64,000 nucleotides of DNA from Paenibacillus xylanexedens (GTDB taxonomy: Bacteria; Bacillota; Bacilli; Paenibacillales; Paenibacillaceae). The stretch covers positions 6,324,001 through 6,388,000 of the forward strand of contig NZ_CP018620.1 of assembly GCF_001908275.1 (NCBI RefSeq), in the 5' to 3' direction. Of the stretch, positions 16,824 to 24,942 are shown one piece after another. A program made the translations under genes and the position numbers. Below the pieces are notes generated by a model. That model saw only the letters and a list, made by a program, of their open reading frames with translations. It searched no databases and was not told where the DNA came from. Each line of letters begins with the position of its first letter. Positions within the stretch are counted from its first letter, which is position 1.

Positions 16824-17645
16824 TTATACCTTGATTCGTTCGCTTAGCCGCAATGTCTCTCCGCCTTGCACTTCAACAACCTGCTGATCTGCCGTGAACC
16901 AAACCGGGATGGCAGACGGATTATGGATGATGGATCGATCAGCTGAACACTCCAGTCGTTGCACCGCTTTCCAGTAGGCAATCACTTCAATGTTCGTCGC
17001 GTACCAGATGTCGTTCCTGCCGCCAATCTGCTCACCAAACTGTTCGATGATCTGCCAGTTGTCGTTGTCATTGAACTCATAGCTGTGACCCCAAACGTAG
17101 AGTAATAGTGGCGTACCTGTTTTGGAATGTTGGATAAAACGTTCGGCATGCGCCGCCAAATCATGGTTATGATGGCAGGTCGGATGCCATTCAAGGGGTC
17201 GGTCTGGCAACGTGTATCTGCCATGTGATTCAACGGTACGAGCATAATCGATGCCAAGCCACTCCAGCTTCGTACTTAACGCACGGTCGTACCCTCCATT
17301 GGGATAGGCCATGCCTCGTACTGGATAACCGACAAGTTGCTCCAATGCTTTTCGGTCCTCCATAATCTCTTCGGTCAGTAGTTCATTCGGAACATAAGGT
17401 AGCGTAGGGTGAGTAACCGTGTGAACGGCCACTTCATGCCCCGCATACAGTTCAGCGACTTCCCCAGTCTCAATGCGGCCTGGATTACCCAGGGTACCAG
17501 AGTTCAGATTAAATGTTCCTCGCAGGCCATACCGATTACAGATTTCCACCAGTCTGCGATCATGCACCACTCCATCGTCATAACTGAGCGTCAACGCTTT
17601 CATCACACCACCTGGATAACGGTCAAACTGAATACGATGTCCCAT
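16824..17645 (-). CDS. Polysaccharide deacetylase family protein
   Basis: The 273-residue protein shows the NodB-type deacetylase motifs: LTLSYDDG (catalytic and metal Asp), EVAVHTVTHPTLP (metal His pair), GMAYPNGGYD, and a late HSKTGTPLLLYVWGHSYEF. It lacks a signal peptide. In its position between a GH106-like and a GH105 gene it may remove O-acetyl groups from imported pectic oligosaccharides; this is inferred from context and not from residues that define the substrate. It is clearly unlike the sporulation-type deacetylases at 35-39 kb. Confidence 0.82.
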   Translation of the reverse strand: MGHRIQFDRYPGGVMKALTLSYDDGVVHDRRLVEICNRYGLRGTFNLNSGTLGNPGRIETGEVAELYAGHEVAVHTVTHPTLPYVPNELLTEEIMEDRKALEQLVGYPVRGMAYPNGGYDRALSTKLEWLGIDYARTVESHGRYTLPDRPLEWHPTCHHNHDLAAHAERFIQHSKTGTPLLLYVWGHSYEFNDNDNWQIIEQFGEQIGGRNDIWYATNIEVIAYWKAVQRLECSADRSIIHNPSAIPVWFTADQQVVEVQGGETLRLSERIKV

Positions 17646-17662
17646 TCCTTACTTCCACTCCT

Positions 17663-20600
17663 TTATCCCAATTCTTCAACAGGTACATGACCTGCATCCT
17701 GTAATCGATGATGTTCCGAATCAAAATACGTACCTTCCAGCAGGCCAATCAACGTGTTGGTAACGCGAACTTCAATGTCGTTATCCCCTGGACGAAGCCA
17801 GGAGGCTTCTCCCTTCCAGCGATACGGAGACCAGCATCGCACACCAAGACTATATCCGTTCACCCGCACTTCCGTCACATCCTGCACCCGCCAATCGCTA
17901 AATTCCAGTTCAAATGAGGCAACATCTTCCCCCGACTCATCCAGCCAGAACGTGCGTTTATAACTTATTTCCCCGGCAAAATGGGGATACAGCGGTTGCG
18001 GTTCAGGTCCGATGCGAAGGGCCGTGTCCGGTTCCCGCACGAGCGAAGCCATGCCTTCATGATGGAACTCCACGCCGAATCTACCTTGTAGATACAAGGG
18101 ATCAACGATGCCATCCTCATCTTTCGTTACCTGCACAATCACCGTCATTTCGTTGAGACCGCTGTGCAGTAGCTCCGTGATATCACAAGCGATGTTATTG
18201 TGGTCGGTTATTTCGATTGGATCGAATTGTTCTTTTCCAAGTGGATGCCCATTAATCTCCATGGACCAGCTGCCCGAGATCGCCGCTCTGTCCATGAATA
18301 ACAGGCATGCAGGCAAAGCTGTTCTCAGCTCAAATGTGCTCGTATATCTGCACTCGATCGGGTAAGCAATAGATGCTTTTTTCGGTGTGCCAAATACCTG
18401 ATTAAACTGGACTGGCAGAGGATACTGCTCCGATAATTCTGCCGCCTGATCTATAAACGGTTTTACAGCTACATGCTGGCTTTCCAGAATCACACCATTA
18501 ACATTGGAAGCCTGAAGATGGAATTGTCCCATTCGCAAAATGTTAGGTTGCACCGTTTCCAGTCGCCATGGCCCTTCCGAAGGGACCATGATCTTACAGG
18601 CTTGATTAGCTCCTGCCAATACATCCGTTACGAACGCCGAACCCGTTTTGTCTGTTACATCCACCTTCGTTGTTAATGCCTCTTCCTTCGCAGGTTGTAA
18701 AGTAAGACGAACAGCATGCGCTTCATAAGGCGCCAGTGTTAGTGAAATGCACCATTCCCCACCACTGCTCGTATACGGCAATGTCTGAAGCCGCCCTGTT
18801 TCCAGATCAAGTCGTTCTGCCACAATACAAGCACCCTCTGTCAACTCCGTTCCATCCCACAGCTGTCTGGCGACCAGCTTCAATTGACCAATCAGGTCCT
18901 GACCCTCCTGATTGGTCAAGAAAACCATATGCTCCCCAGACGACAATTGACGGGTATGCATCAGCAGGGAGGCGCTTTCCTCCTCCATGATCCAGCAGAT
19001 GGGTTCGGGCAATACCTGATCGAGCAGGAGGGAGATCAGCTCCAGCGAAAAGTCATCTCCTTGCCCTGTTCCTGCGGGTAGAAAATAGGCATTCCCCTCA
19101 CCCTGATGCCACATGGTTTCACGGTTATCGTGATCTGTTATCACGCTACGGCCCCAGTACACCTCTTGCGGCTGCTCGCCCGCGCCAAAGAACTGGGTAG
19201 CTTCATCTCCCTCCGGACTTCCCGACTGAATCGCAATATGCGGAGGCATCCCAACAGAGATGACCGTTCCTCCCTGCCGAACAAATCGCTTCACCTGTTC
19301 CCAGGCCGCGGCCTCCAGATTCAGCATCGGTGGGAGAATCAGTACGTCATAACGGGCCACGCCGATCTGAATGATGCCATCCGTTAAGTCAGCTTCCGCC
19401 AACAATTCTGGATCAAGGTGATCATAGTCACGTCTGTTTTCGAGCAGATGTGTCGTGATCCTCATCCAGTCCTTCGTCAGGCGCTCCAGTTGCACCCGTT
19501 CTGATTCGTCCTCGCCGCTATACTCAAATCCATGCAGCGGATTACCCATCAGACTCCAGAATGTCGTCGTTGGGTCAAGCACAGCAATACGAATATCTGC
19601 TGCTCCGGTGCTCATGAGATAGCTCAAACGTCCGGTGTAATCCCCTAACTGCCGGAAATGCTTCCAGTAGGGATTCTGCAAAAATTGAGACGGTGGTGCG
19701 TCATGTTTTGCCAGCCCACCAATCGTATAGAAAAAGGCGTGAAAGTTATAAAAATTGGTGCCCATGGCAGCCATGCGATCAATCATCCACTTGGCATCCT
19801 GTAGCGTCATGGACCAGCCCACACTGTGAAAACATTCAATCAGATTGCGGCTTCGGCCCAATTGCCGGGCAAGCGAACTGACCATCTTGGGATTGTCACG
19901 CATCTTTTGGCCGTATCGTTCCAGAATCCACGATAAGGATCGTCCGATTTTCTCATGTGCTGAATCACCACCTGGCATATGACTGAACAACTGGGTGGTC
20001 ATCCGTACACCAGGCACTTCAGCCGCATACTGGATTCCTGCTTCCTCACACCAGTCATGCACCTGTTTGTGATAGGACTCCCGGAGAAGCAGATGCAGGG
20101 ACTGGTAATAGTCATACCGAATCCGATGCGCGTCCGGAACATCACTATATAACAGGGCCGGTAGCGAATCGATCAGACTATAACCACAACGCTCGCTGAA
20201 ATAACGGGGAAGTTGTGGTGACCAGGGGATACGACCCAGCGGTGCAATCTCATCCGAGAACATGCCTTTGATTACGCTTTCAAATTGATCTCCAACCGCT
20301 GACTTATAACGCTCATGTGTCAGTTCAATAAAACGACTCATCGCTTCCTTGTGGCAAGGATCAACAAAGTTGCCATAATATTTGAAATCATCGATCTCCA
20401 TTTCTTGAAATATAATCAACTCCCAATCACCTGGGGGAACATCCCACAACAAGCGGAACGCTGTTCGGTAGGTGAAGAACCGCTTGCGGTTATACGATGT
20501 GAGTCCGGTCTCCTGATAAACCTGATCGGTCTGGATATTGCCGATTTTGCTGTGCAAGTCAATGGATTCATGCCACAACCGTTTGCCCTGTGCATCCTTG

Positions 20601-21016
20601 GGAATCGCCTTGGCAACCAAGACTCGTCCCCACGGCAATTCCAGATCCATAGCTTCTCCGCCCTGAACCACCAACTGATGATGCATCAGCTGTCGCTGCT
20701 TCGCTTCAGGAAAATCAAGGGTCACTTCCCCACCAGCCATCCCGCTTGGATATGGATATTCGTCATATAACCATACCTGCATGCCGTGAGCATCCGCCGC
20801 TTCCACTGCAATCCGCACCTTATCAAACCACGCTTCCGACAGATAGGGAATTTGCAGTCCCTGACGTGGACAGATGAAGAATCCGCCTACGCCTTGCGTG
20901 GCCATCTCAGCCACCTGCCGCTTAACCTGCTCTTCTTCCATATCCCCGTTCCAGAACCAAAAGGGATGGACCCTGTACTGCGCCTCGGGATTTTCAAAAG
21001 CATCCCCGTTCCACAT
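17663..21016 (-). CDS. Large glycoside hydrolase, GH106-like (putative alpha-L-rhamnosidase)
   Basis: The 1117-residue protein begins with a TIM-barrel-like region (YRVHPFWFWNGDMEEEQV, GVGGFFICPRQGLQIPYLS, LYDEYPYPSGMAGGEVT, FSDEIAPLG). It continues into a middle domain with LILPPMLNLEAAAWEQV and GGTVISVGMPP, and ends in beta-sandwich, jelly-roll-like segments (LFMDRAAISGSWSMEINGHPLG). This order resembles the GH106 alpha-L-rhamnosidase group, which would fit cleavage of rhamnose from rhamnogalacturonan fragments. No signal peptide is seen. The start at 21016 has GGGAGG 8 bases upstream; an upstream in-frame start has no such site. The exact specificity cannot be read from the sequence. Confidence 0.78.
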   Translation of the reverse strand: MWNGDAFENPEAQYRVHPFWFWNGDMEEEQVKRQVAEMATQGVGGFFICPRQGLQIPYLSEAWFDKVRIAVEAADAHGMQVWLYDEYPYPSGMAGGEVTLDFPEAKQRQLMHHQLVVQGGEAMDLELPWGRVLVAKAIPKDAQGKRLWHESIDLHSKIGNIQTDQVYQETGLTSYNRKRFFTYRTAFRLLWDVPPGDWELIIFQEMEIDDFKYYGNFVDPCHKEAMSRFIELTHERYKSAVGDQFESVIKGMFSDEIAPLGRIPWSPQLPRYFSERCGYSLIDSLPALLYSDVPDAHRIRYDYYQSLHLLLRESYHKQVHDWCEEAGIQYAAEVPGVRMTTQLFSHMPGGDSAHEKIGRSLSWILERYGQKMRDNPKMVSSLARQLGRSRNLIECFHSVGWSMTLQDAKWMIDRMAAMGTNFYNFHAFFYTIGGLAKHDAPPSQFLQNPYWKHFRQLGDYTGRLSYLMSTGAADIRIAVLDPTTTFWSLMGNPLHGFEYSGEDESERVQLERLTKDWMRITTHLLENRRDYDHLDPELLAEADLTDGIIQIGVARYDVLILPPMLNLEAAAWEQVKRFVRQGGTVISVGMPPHIAIQSGSPEGDEATQFFGAGEQPQEVYWGRSVITDHDNRETMWHQGEGNAYFLPAGTGQGDDFSLELISLLLDQVLPEPICWIMEEESASLLMHTRQLSSGEHMVFLTNQEGQDLIGQLKLVARQLWDGTELTEGACIVAERLDLETGRLQTLPYTSSGGEWCISLTLAPYEAHAVRLTLQPAKEEALTTKVDVTDKTGSAFVTDVLAGANQACKIMVPSEGPWRLETVQPNILRMGQFHLQASNVNGVILESQHVAVKPFIDQAAELSEQYPLPVQFNQVFGTPKKASIAYPIECRYTSTFELRTALPACLLFMDRAAISGSWSMEINGHPLGKEQFDPIEITDHNNIACDITELLHSGLNEMTVIVQVTKDEDGIVDPLYLQGRFGVEFHHEGMASLVREPDTALRIGPEPQPLYPHFAGEISYKRTFWLDESGEDVASFELEFSDWRVQDVTEVRVNGYSLGVRCWSPYRWKGEASWLRPGDNDIEVRVTNTLIGLLEGTYFDSEHHRLQDAGHVPVEELG

Positions 21017-21106
21017 GTTGCCTTCCTCCCTGCGTGTCCAAGAGTGTGTGGTGTCCAGCTTTACCAATAACGTTCATTTAAGTTCATATAGGTTTGTTTC
21101 GCTTTG

Positions 21107-21112
21107 ATTATA
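21107..21112 (-). promoter_or_regulatory. Possible activator-dependent promoter (-10 only) for the catabolic enzyme genes
   Basis: A perfect TATAAT on the minus strand lies about 90 bp before the GH106-like start and after the importer terminator. No good -35 is found at 16-18 bases, which is typical of promoters that need an activator such as the AraC-type regulator nearby. Confidence 0.35.
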
Positions 21113-21192
21113 CATCAAAAACCATATTCAGGAAGTCATAATTTCCATAAAGTTGGATGAAATTTGGTTCACGGATCAAGCTATTACAGCGA

Positions 21193-21240
21193 TAAGAAAA
21201 CCCCGGCTGTTTCCGTTACGCTGAAAGCACGGCTGCCGGG
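21193..21240 (-). terminator. Terminator after the sugar-binding protein gene
   Basis: CCCGGC and GCCGGG close a longer imperfect stem on the minus strand, followed by GTTTTCTTAT. It separates the importer genes from the hydrolase genes. Confidence 0.6.
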
Positions 21241-21255
21241 CTCAGGCTTATACGA

Positions 21256-22761
21256 CTAATTCAATGCAGCGTACAGTTCATTAACTTCTTTGACATAATC
21301 GTCTCCGCCGTTGTTCTTCCACAGAGCAACAGCATCATCGAACCCTTTCTCATCAATCTGGCCTACGATATATTTGATCCGTGCATCGTTAATGATATTG
21401 TCCAGCTGTGGTCCTTTCTGAGCGTAAACATCAGAGATCAGCGGTTCGCCAGGATTGGCAATGACAATCTCTTCGTTGGCTTTCTGCACCTGTGCAACCT
21501 TTTCACGGACAGGTGTCTGTTGGACGCGAAGCGTTCTGTCTTCCGGCACAAACATCAAAATCTGATTTAAGCCTTGCAGGTCGCGGAGCGCAAGCTTGTC
21601 AGTGCTCGGTATGATGTAGTCTTCTTTTTTCTCATACTGCTTGCCTTCCAGTCCGTTGTACAACAATGCCTGCAACTCCGGTTCATTCAGCTGATCCAGA
21701 AAGTTCAGTACCTTCTTCAAGTCTTCTTCCGTTTTGACACTGTTTTTGGAGATCGCAATCAGGCCGGAGTAACCGGACGTTGGCATATCACGTAATCCCT
21801 TTGGACCTTCCATCGCTTGCAGCACATCCACACGTCCTGTCGCATTGGGGTCTTTATCGAGTATTTTCTGATCCATCCGCTGCGCATTATCTGCTACATC
21901 CACCATGACACCGGCTTGCCCATTCACAAATGGATCAGGAAGTTTCGTTGCATCCATCACGGCAAAGTCCTTGTTCACCAGACCTTCGCTATAGATTTGA
22001 CGGAAAAATTTCAGGGCTTCCATGTATTCTGGTGTCTCATGCGCCGGGATCAGACCTCCGCTGCCATCATCTCCCCATTTGTTGGGTGCACCAAACCATA
22101 CCTGCATGTTATCCCACGGGCCCGTGAATTTGCTGGCAACCAGACCGTACGTATCATCCTTGCCGTTACCGTCTGGATCATCCTTCGTGAACGCTTTCAA
22201 TACATTGTAAAATTCATCAATCGTCTTTGGCTCTTCCAGCCCCAGATTTTCCAGCCAATCTTTGCGAATTGTGACCCCATTACGTCCTAAGGCGCGTGCC
22301 CGGTAGATCCCATAGGTTTTGCCATCGATTGACGCATTATTGGTGATGATTTCATTCATCTGGCTCAGATTCGGATAGTCTTTCAGATAAGGACCAAGCT
22401 CCCAGAATGCTCCGGTTCGGGCCGCATTAATAAAACTTGGGGACTTCCCTAACACCACCATAATCTGAGGCAGCTTTCCCGAGGCCAGTGAGATGTTGAA
22501 TTTGTCTTCGTACGAGCTGCTCGGCACCCACTGCAGGTTTACATCCACCTTGGTCAGTTCTTCAAGCTTCTGTATGACCGGGCTGTTCTCCGGCGGATTC
22601 TCCGCTTCGAAGTTCGGAAGCATAATGGTAATTTCGTCGGTTCCACCGGCAGCGGTTCCTGAACCTGTTTTATCCGTGGAGCATGCTCCCAGAATTGTAC
22701 TCAATACCAGTGACGCAGAGAGTAACAGTGCACCTTTTTTGAATCCCGTTTTTTGTCCCAT
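21256..22761 (-). CDS. Extracellular sugar-binding lipoprotein of an ABC importer (LplA/YtcQ type)
   Basis: The 501-residue protein has a signal peptide and lipobox ILGAC (Cys about residue 27), so it is anchored outside the membrane. The mature part is a CUT1-type solute-binding protein (ITIMLPNFEAENPPENSP, KLPQIMVVLG, YGIYRARALGRNGVTIRKDWL). A calcium-loop-like DDPDGNGKDD near residue 195 is common in this subfamily. With the two permeases upstream it forms a sugar importer. In B. subtilis the similar YtcQ-YtcP-YteP system takes up rhamnogalacturonan fragments, which fits the GH105 and GH106-like genes next to it. Confidence 0.9.
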   Translation of the reverse strand: MGQKTGFKKGALLLSASLVLSTILGACSTDKTGSGTAAGGTDEITIMLPNFEAENPPENSPVIQKLEELTKVDVNLQWVPSSSYEDKFNISLASGKLPQIMVVLGKSPSFINAARTGAFWELGPYLKDYPNLSQMNEIITNNASIDGKTYGIYRARALGRNGVTIRKDWLENLGLEEPKTIDEFYNVLKAFTKDDPDGNGKDDTYGLVASKFTGPWDNMQVWFGAPNKWGDDGSGGLIPAHETPEYMEALKFFRQIYSEGLVNKDFAVMDATKLPDPFVNGQAGVMVDVADNAQRMDQKILDKDPNATGRVDVLQAMEGPKGLRDMPTSGYSGLIAISKNSVKTEEDLKKVLNFLDQLNEPELQALLYNGLEGKQYEKKEDYIIPSTDKLALRDLQGLNQILMFVPEDRTLRVQQTPVREKVAQVQKANEEIVIANPGEPLISDVYAQKGPQLDNIINDARIKYIVGQIDEKGFDDAVALWKNNGGDDYVKEVNELYAALN

Positions 22762-22779
22762 ACGTTCTCCCCCTTGGCT

Positions 22780-23667
22780 TTAGCCTTTGATTGAACCTAA
22801 CATGACACCTTTGGCAAAATGCTTCTGCAAAAACGGATACACCAGCAAAATCGGAATGGTACCTACAACGATCACCGCCATTTTGATCGACTGCTCTGGT
22901 GGCTGTACAAAATTGGGGTCCATGTTTGCCATATCTCCGACACTGGCTTGCGAGAGTAACACGATCTGTCTCAGCATGACTTGTAACGGCCATTTGTCAC
23001 TGTCGGAAATGTACAGCAGTGCGGAGAAAAAATTGTTCCAGTGGCCTACGGCGTAGAACAAGGCAAACGTGGCAATGACCGGTTTGGATAAAGGCAGAAC
23101 AATTCGCCACAGCACCCCGAGATCTGAACAGCCGTCGATGCGGGCCGCTTCCTCCAGCCCGGGCGGCATTTGCTGAAAAAAGTTTTTGACAACTATTAAG
23201 TTAAAAGCGCTGATCGCGCCAGGAAGCATAAGGGCCCAGTAAGAATCGAGCAGTCCCAGTCCACGAATGACGAGGTACGTTGGAATCATGCCACCGCCAA
23301 ATAACATCGAGAAAATCACCATGTTCATCATGACGTTACGGCCCCAGAAGTCACTTCTGGATAGTGGATAGGCCATCGTTAGTGTGAAGAACAGATTGAC
23401 CAGTGTGCCTGCCACCGTGATGAAAATGGAAACACCAATGCTGCGAAAGATCGTGGACGAGGAGAAGATATACTCATACGCGCTGAAGGAAAACACCTTC
23501 GGAATGAGGAAAAAACTGCGTTCGGTGATCTCGGCTTCCGTTGCGAAAGAATTCCCTATAATATACAGGAACGGAAGGACGGTTAATATGCCCAGAATCC
23601 CCAGCATGACGTAATTGAAGATATCAAATACCTTGCCGGCAGGGCTGTTGTATAGACGGCTGTTCAT
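22780..23667 (-). CDS. Carbohydrate ABC transporter permease (LplC/YtcP type)
   Basis: The 295-residue membrane protein has six predicted helices and the ATPase-contact loop EEAARIDGCSDLGVLWRIVLPLSKP, characteristic of CUT1 permeases. It ends with the family's usual LQKHFAKGVMLGSIKG. It pairs with the permease encoded just upstream (12-base gap) and with the binding protein downstream. No ATPase gene is present, so the importer probably uses a shared MsmX-type ATPase. Confidence 0.93.
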   Translation of the reverse strand: MNSRLYNSPAGKVFDIFNYVMLGILGILTVLPFLYIIGNSFATEAEITERSFFLIPKVFSFSAYEYIFSSSTIFRSIGVSIFITVAGTLVNLFFTLTMAYPLSRSDFWGRNVMMNMVIFSMLFGGGMIPTYLVIRGLGLLDSYWALMLPGAISAFNLIVVKNFFQQMPPGLEEAARIDGCSDLGVLWRIVLPLSKPVIATFALFYAVGHWNNFFSALLYISDSDKWPLQVMLRQIVLLSQASVGDMANMDPNFVQPPEQSIKMAVIVVGTIPILLVYPFLQKHFAKGVMLGSIKG

Positions 23668-23679
23668 GGGCGCTCCTCC

Positions 23680-24666
23680 TTAATAAATTCCGGGATGGCC
23701 GAATTTTTTCGCAAGTTTATTACTGCCAAGCACCAGGATAATCCCCACCACAGACTTGAATAGCCCAACAGCGGTACTGTAACTGAATGCACCTTGCGTA
23801 ATCCCCACCGTGTACACATACGTATCAAATACATCTGCCACATCCCGGTTGAGGGAGTTGGTCATCAGATAGATCTGCTCAAATCCGGTATCCAGGAAGT
23901 TCCCCAGTCTGAGAATGAGCAAAATGACTATGGTCGTACGAATGGCTGGAAGTGTGATATGCCACATCCGCCGTAATCGTCCGGCGCCATCCACAATGGA
24001 GGCTTCATATTGTTCCGTATCGACACCTGCGAGGGCAGCAAGGAAAATGATTGTGCCCCAACCCATCTCCTTCCACATCATCTGAACAATAATGAGCGGG
24101 CGGAACGAACCCGGGCTGGAAAGTACATCAATGGGCTTGCCTGTAATCCAGGCGATCAGGTCGTATAACACCCCGCCCTGTGGGGTCAGGAACACGTACG
24201 TGATACTGGCGATAATCACCATGGATACAAAATGGGGTACATAAACCAGCGTTTGAATCGTTCTTTTGAAGAAAGCGACCCGAATTTCATTTAATAACAA
24301 GGCTATAATGATCGGTGCCGGAAAAAAGAAGATAAGATCATACAGGGCAAGGACCAATGTATTACGTAATAGTCGGAAGAAGTCCGGGTTGGAGAAAAAG
24401 TTCGTAAAGTTCTCTAACCCCACCCAGTTACTCTCCCGGATGCCCAGGAAAGGCTGGTAGTCCTGAAAAGCAATGATGATCCCCCACATGGGCAAGTATT
24501 TAAAGATGACAAAGTACAAAAAGCCGGGAAGCACAAGCACATATAACCATTTGTTTCGTTTAATCTGCCTTTTCCAATTGGACTCTCGTCTCATGGGCCT
24601 TGTGGCCCTATCCGCTTGGGTGGTTGCAGTGCCGTTGGTATTCCAGTCCGTCTTCCCGTTCATCAT
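23680..24666 (-). CDS. Sugar ABC transporter permease (LplB/YteP type)
   Basis: The 328-residue protein has a basic cytoplasmic N-terminus, six membrane helices (first one WLYVLVLPGFLYFVIFKYLP), and the ATPase-contact loop YEASIVDGAGRLRRMWHITLP. It belongs to the LplB-like permeases of oligosaccharide importers and is the first gene of the three-gene importer operon. Two ATG codons stand side by side at the start; the second (24663) has slightly better spacing to AAAGGGGAG. A cre site lies about 20 bp upstream. Confidence 0.93.
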   Translation of the reverse strand: MMNGKTDWNTNGTATTQADRATRPMRRESNWKRQIKRNKWLYVLVLPGFLYFVIFKYLPMWGIIIAFQDYQPFLGIRESNWVGLENFTNFFSNPDFFRLLRNTLVLALYDLIFFFPAPIIIALLLNEIRVAFFKRTIQTLVYVPHFVSMVIIASITYVFLTPQGGVLYDLIAWITGKPIDVLSSPGSFRPLIIVQMMWKEMGWGTIIFLAALAGVDTEQYEASIVDGAGRLRRMWHITLPAIRTTIVILLILRLGNFLDTGFEQIYLMTNSLNRDVADVFDTYVYTVGITQGAFSYSTAVGLFKSVVGIILVLGSNKLAKKFGHPGIY

Positions 24667-24685
24667 GTCTCCCCTTTCTCAACGA

Positions 24686-24699
24686 TGTAAGCGTTATCA
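24686..24699 (+). promoter_or_regulatory. Catabolite response element (cre) before the sugar importer operon
   Basis: TGTAAGCGTTATCA fits the cre consensus TGWAANCGNTNWCA at every defined position. It lies 20-33 bp before the first permease start and downstream of a possible TATAGT -10, where bound CcpA would block transcription when preferred sugars are present. Confidence 0.75.
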
Positions 24700-24886
24700 A
24701 TTAACCTGTTATTCAGACTATACAGACGCCTGGTTTCCGGCAACCTTCATTTTTTGCATTGCTACGATATGATGGCCGAAAAGCCCGCTATAACGCCATT
24801 TTCACAAGAAATTGCACATAACGTAGCAGGTAGAATTGCACATTTTTGCGGGTTTATCCTTCTTTGTATCACGGTAAAAAAAAGAA

Positions 24887-24920
24887 AAAACCGACATCAG
24901 TTAAAGCTGAATGCCGGTTT
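24887..24920 (-). terminator. Terminator after the AraC-type regulator
   Basis: AAACCGGCATTCAG and CTGATGTCGGTTT form an imperfect stem on the minus strand, followed by a T-rich run (TTTTTTCTTTTTTTT). Confidence 0.8.
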
Positions 24921-24942
24921 GAAATGACAAAGATATAAAAGG

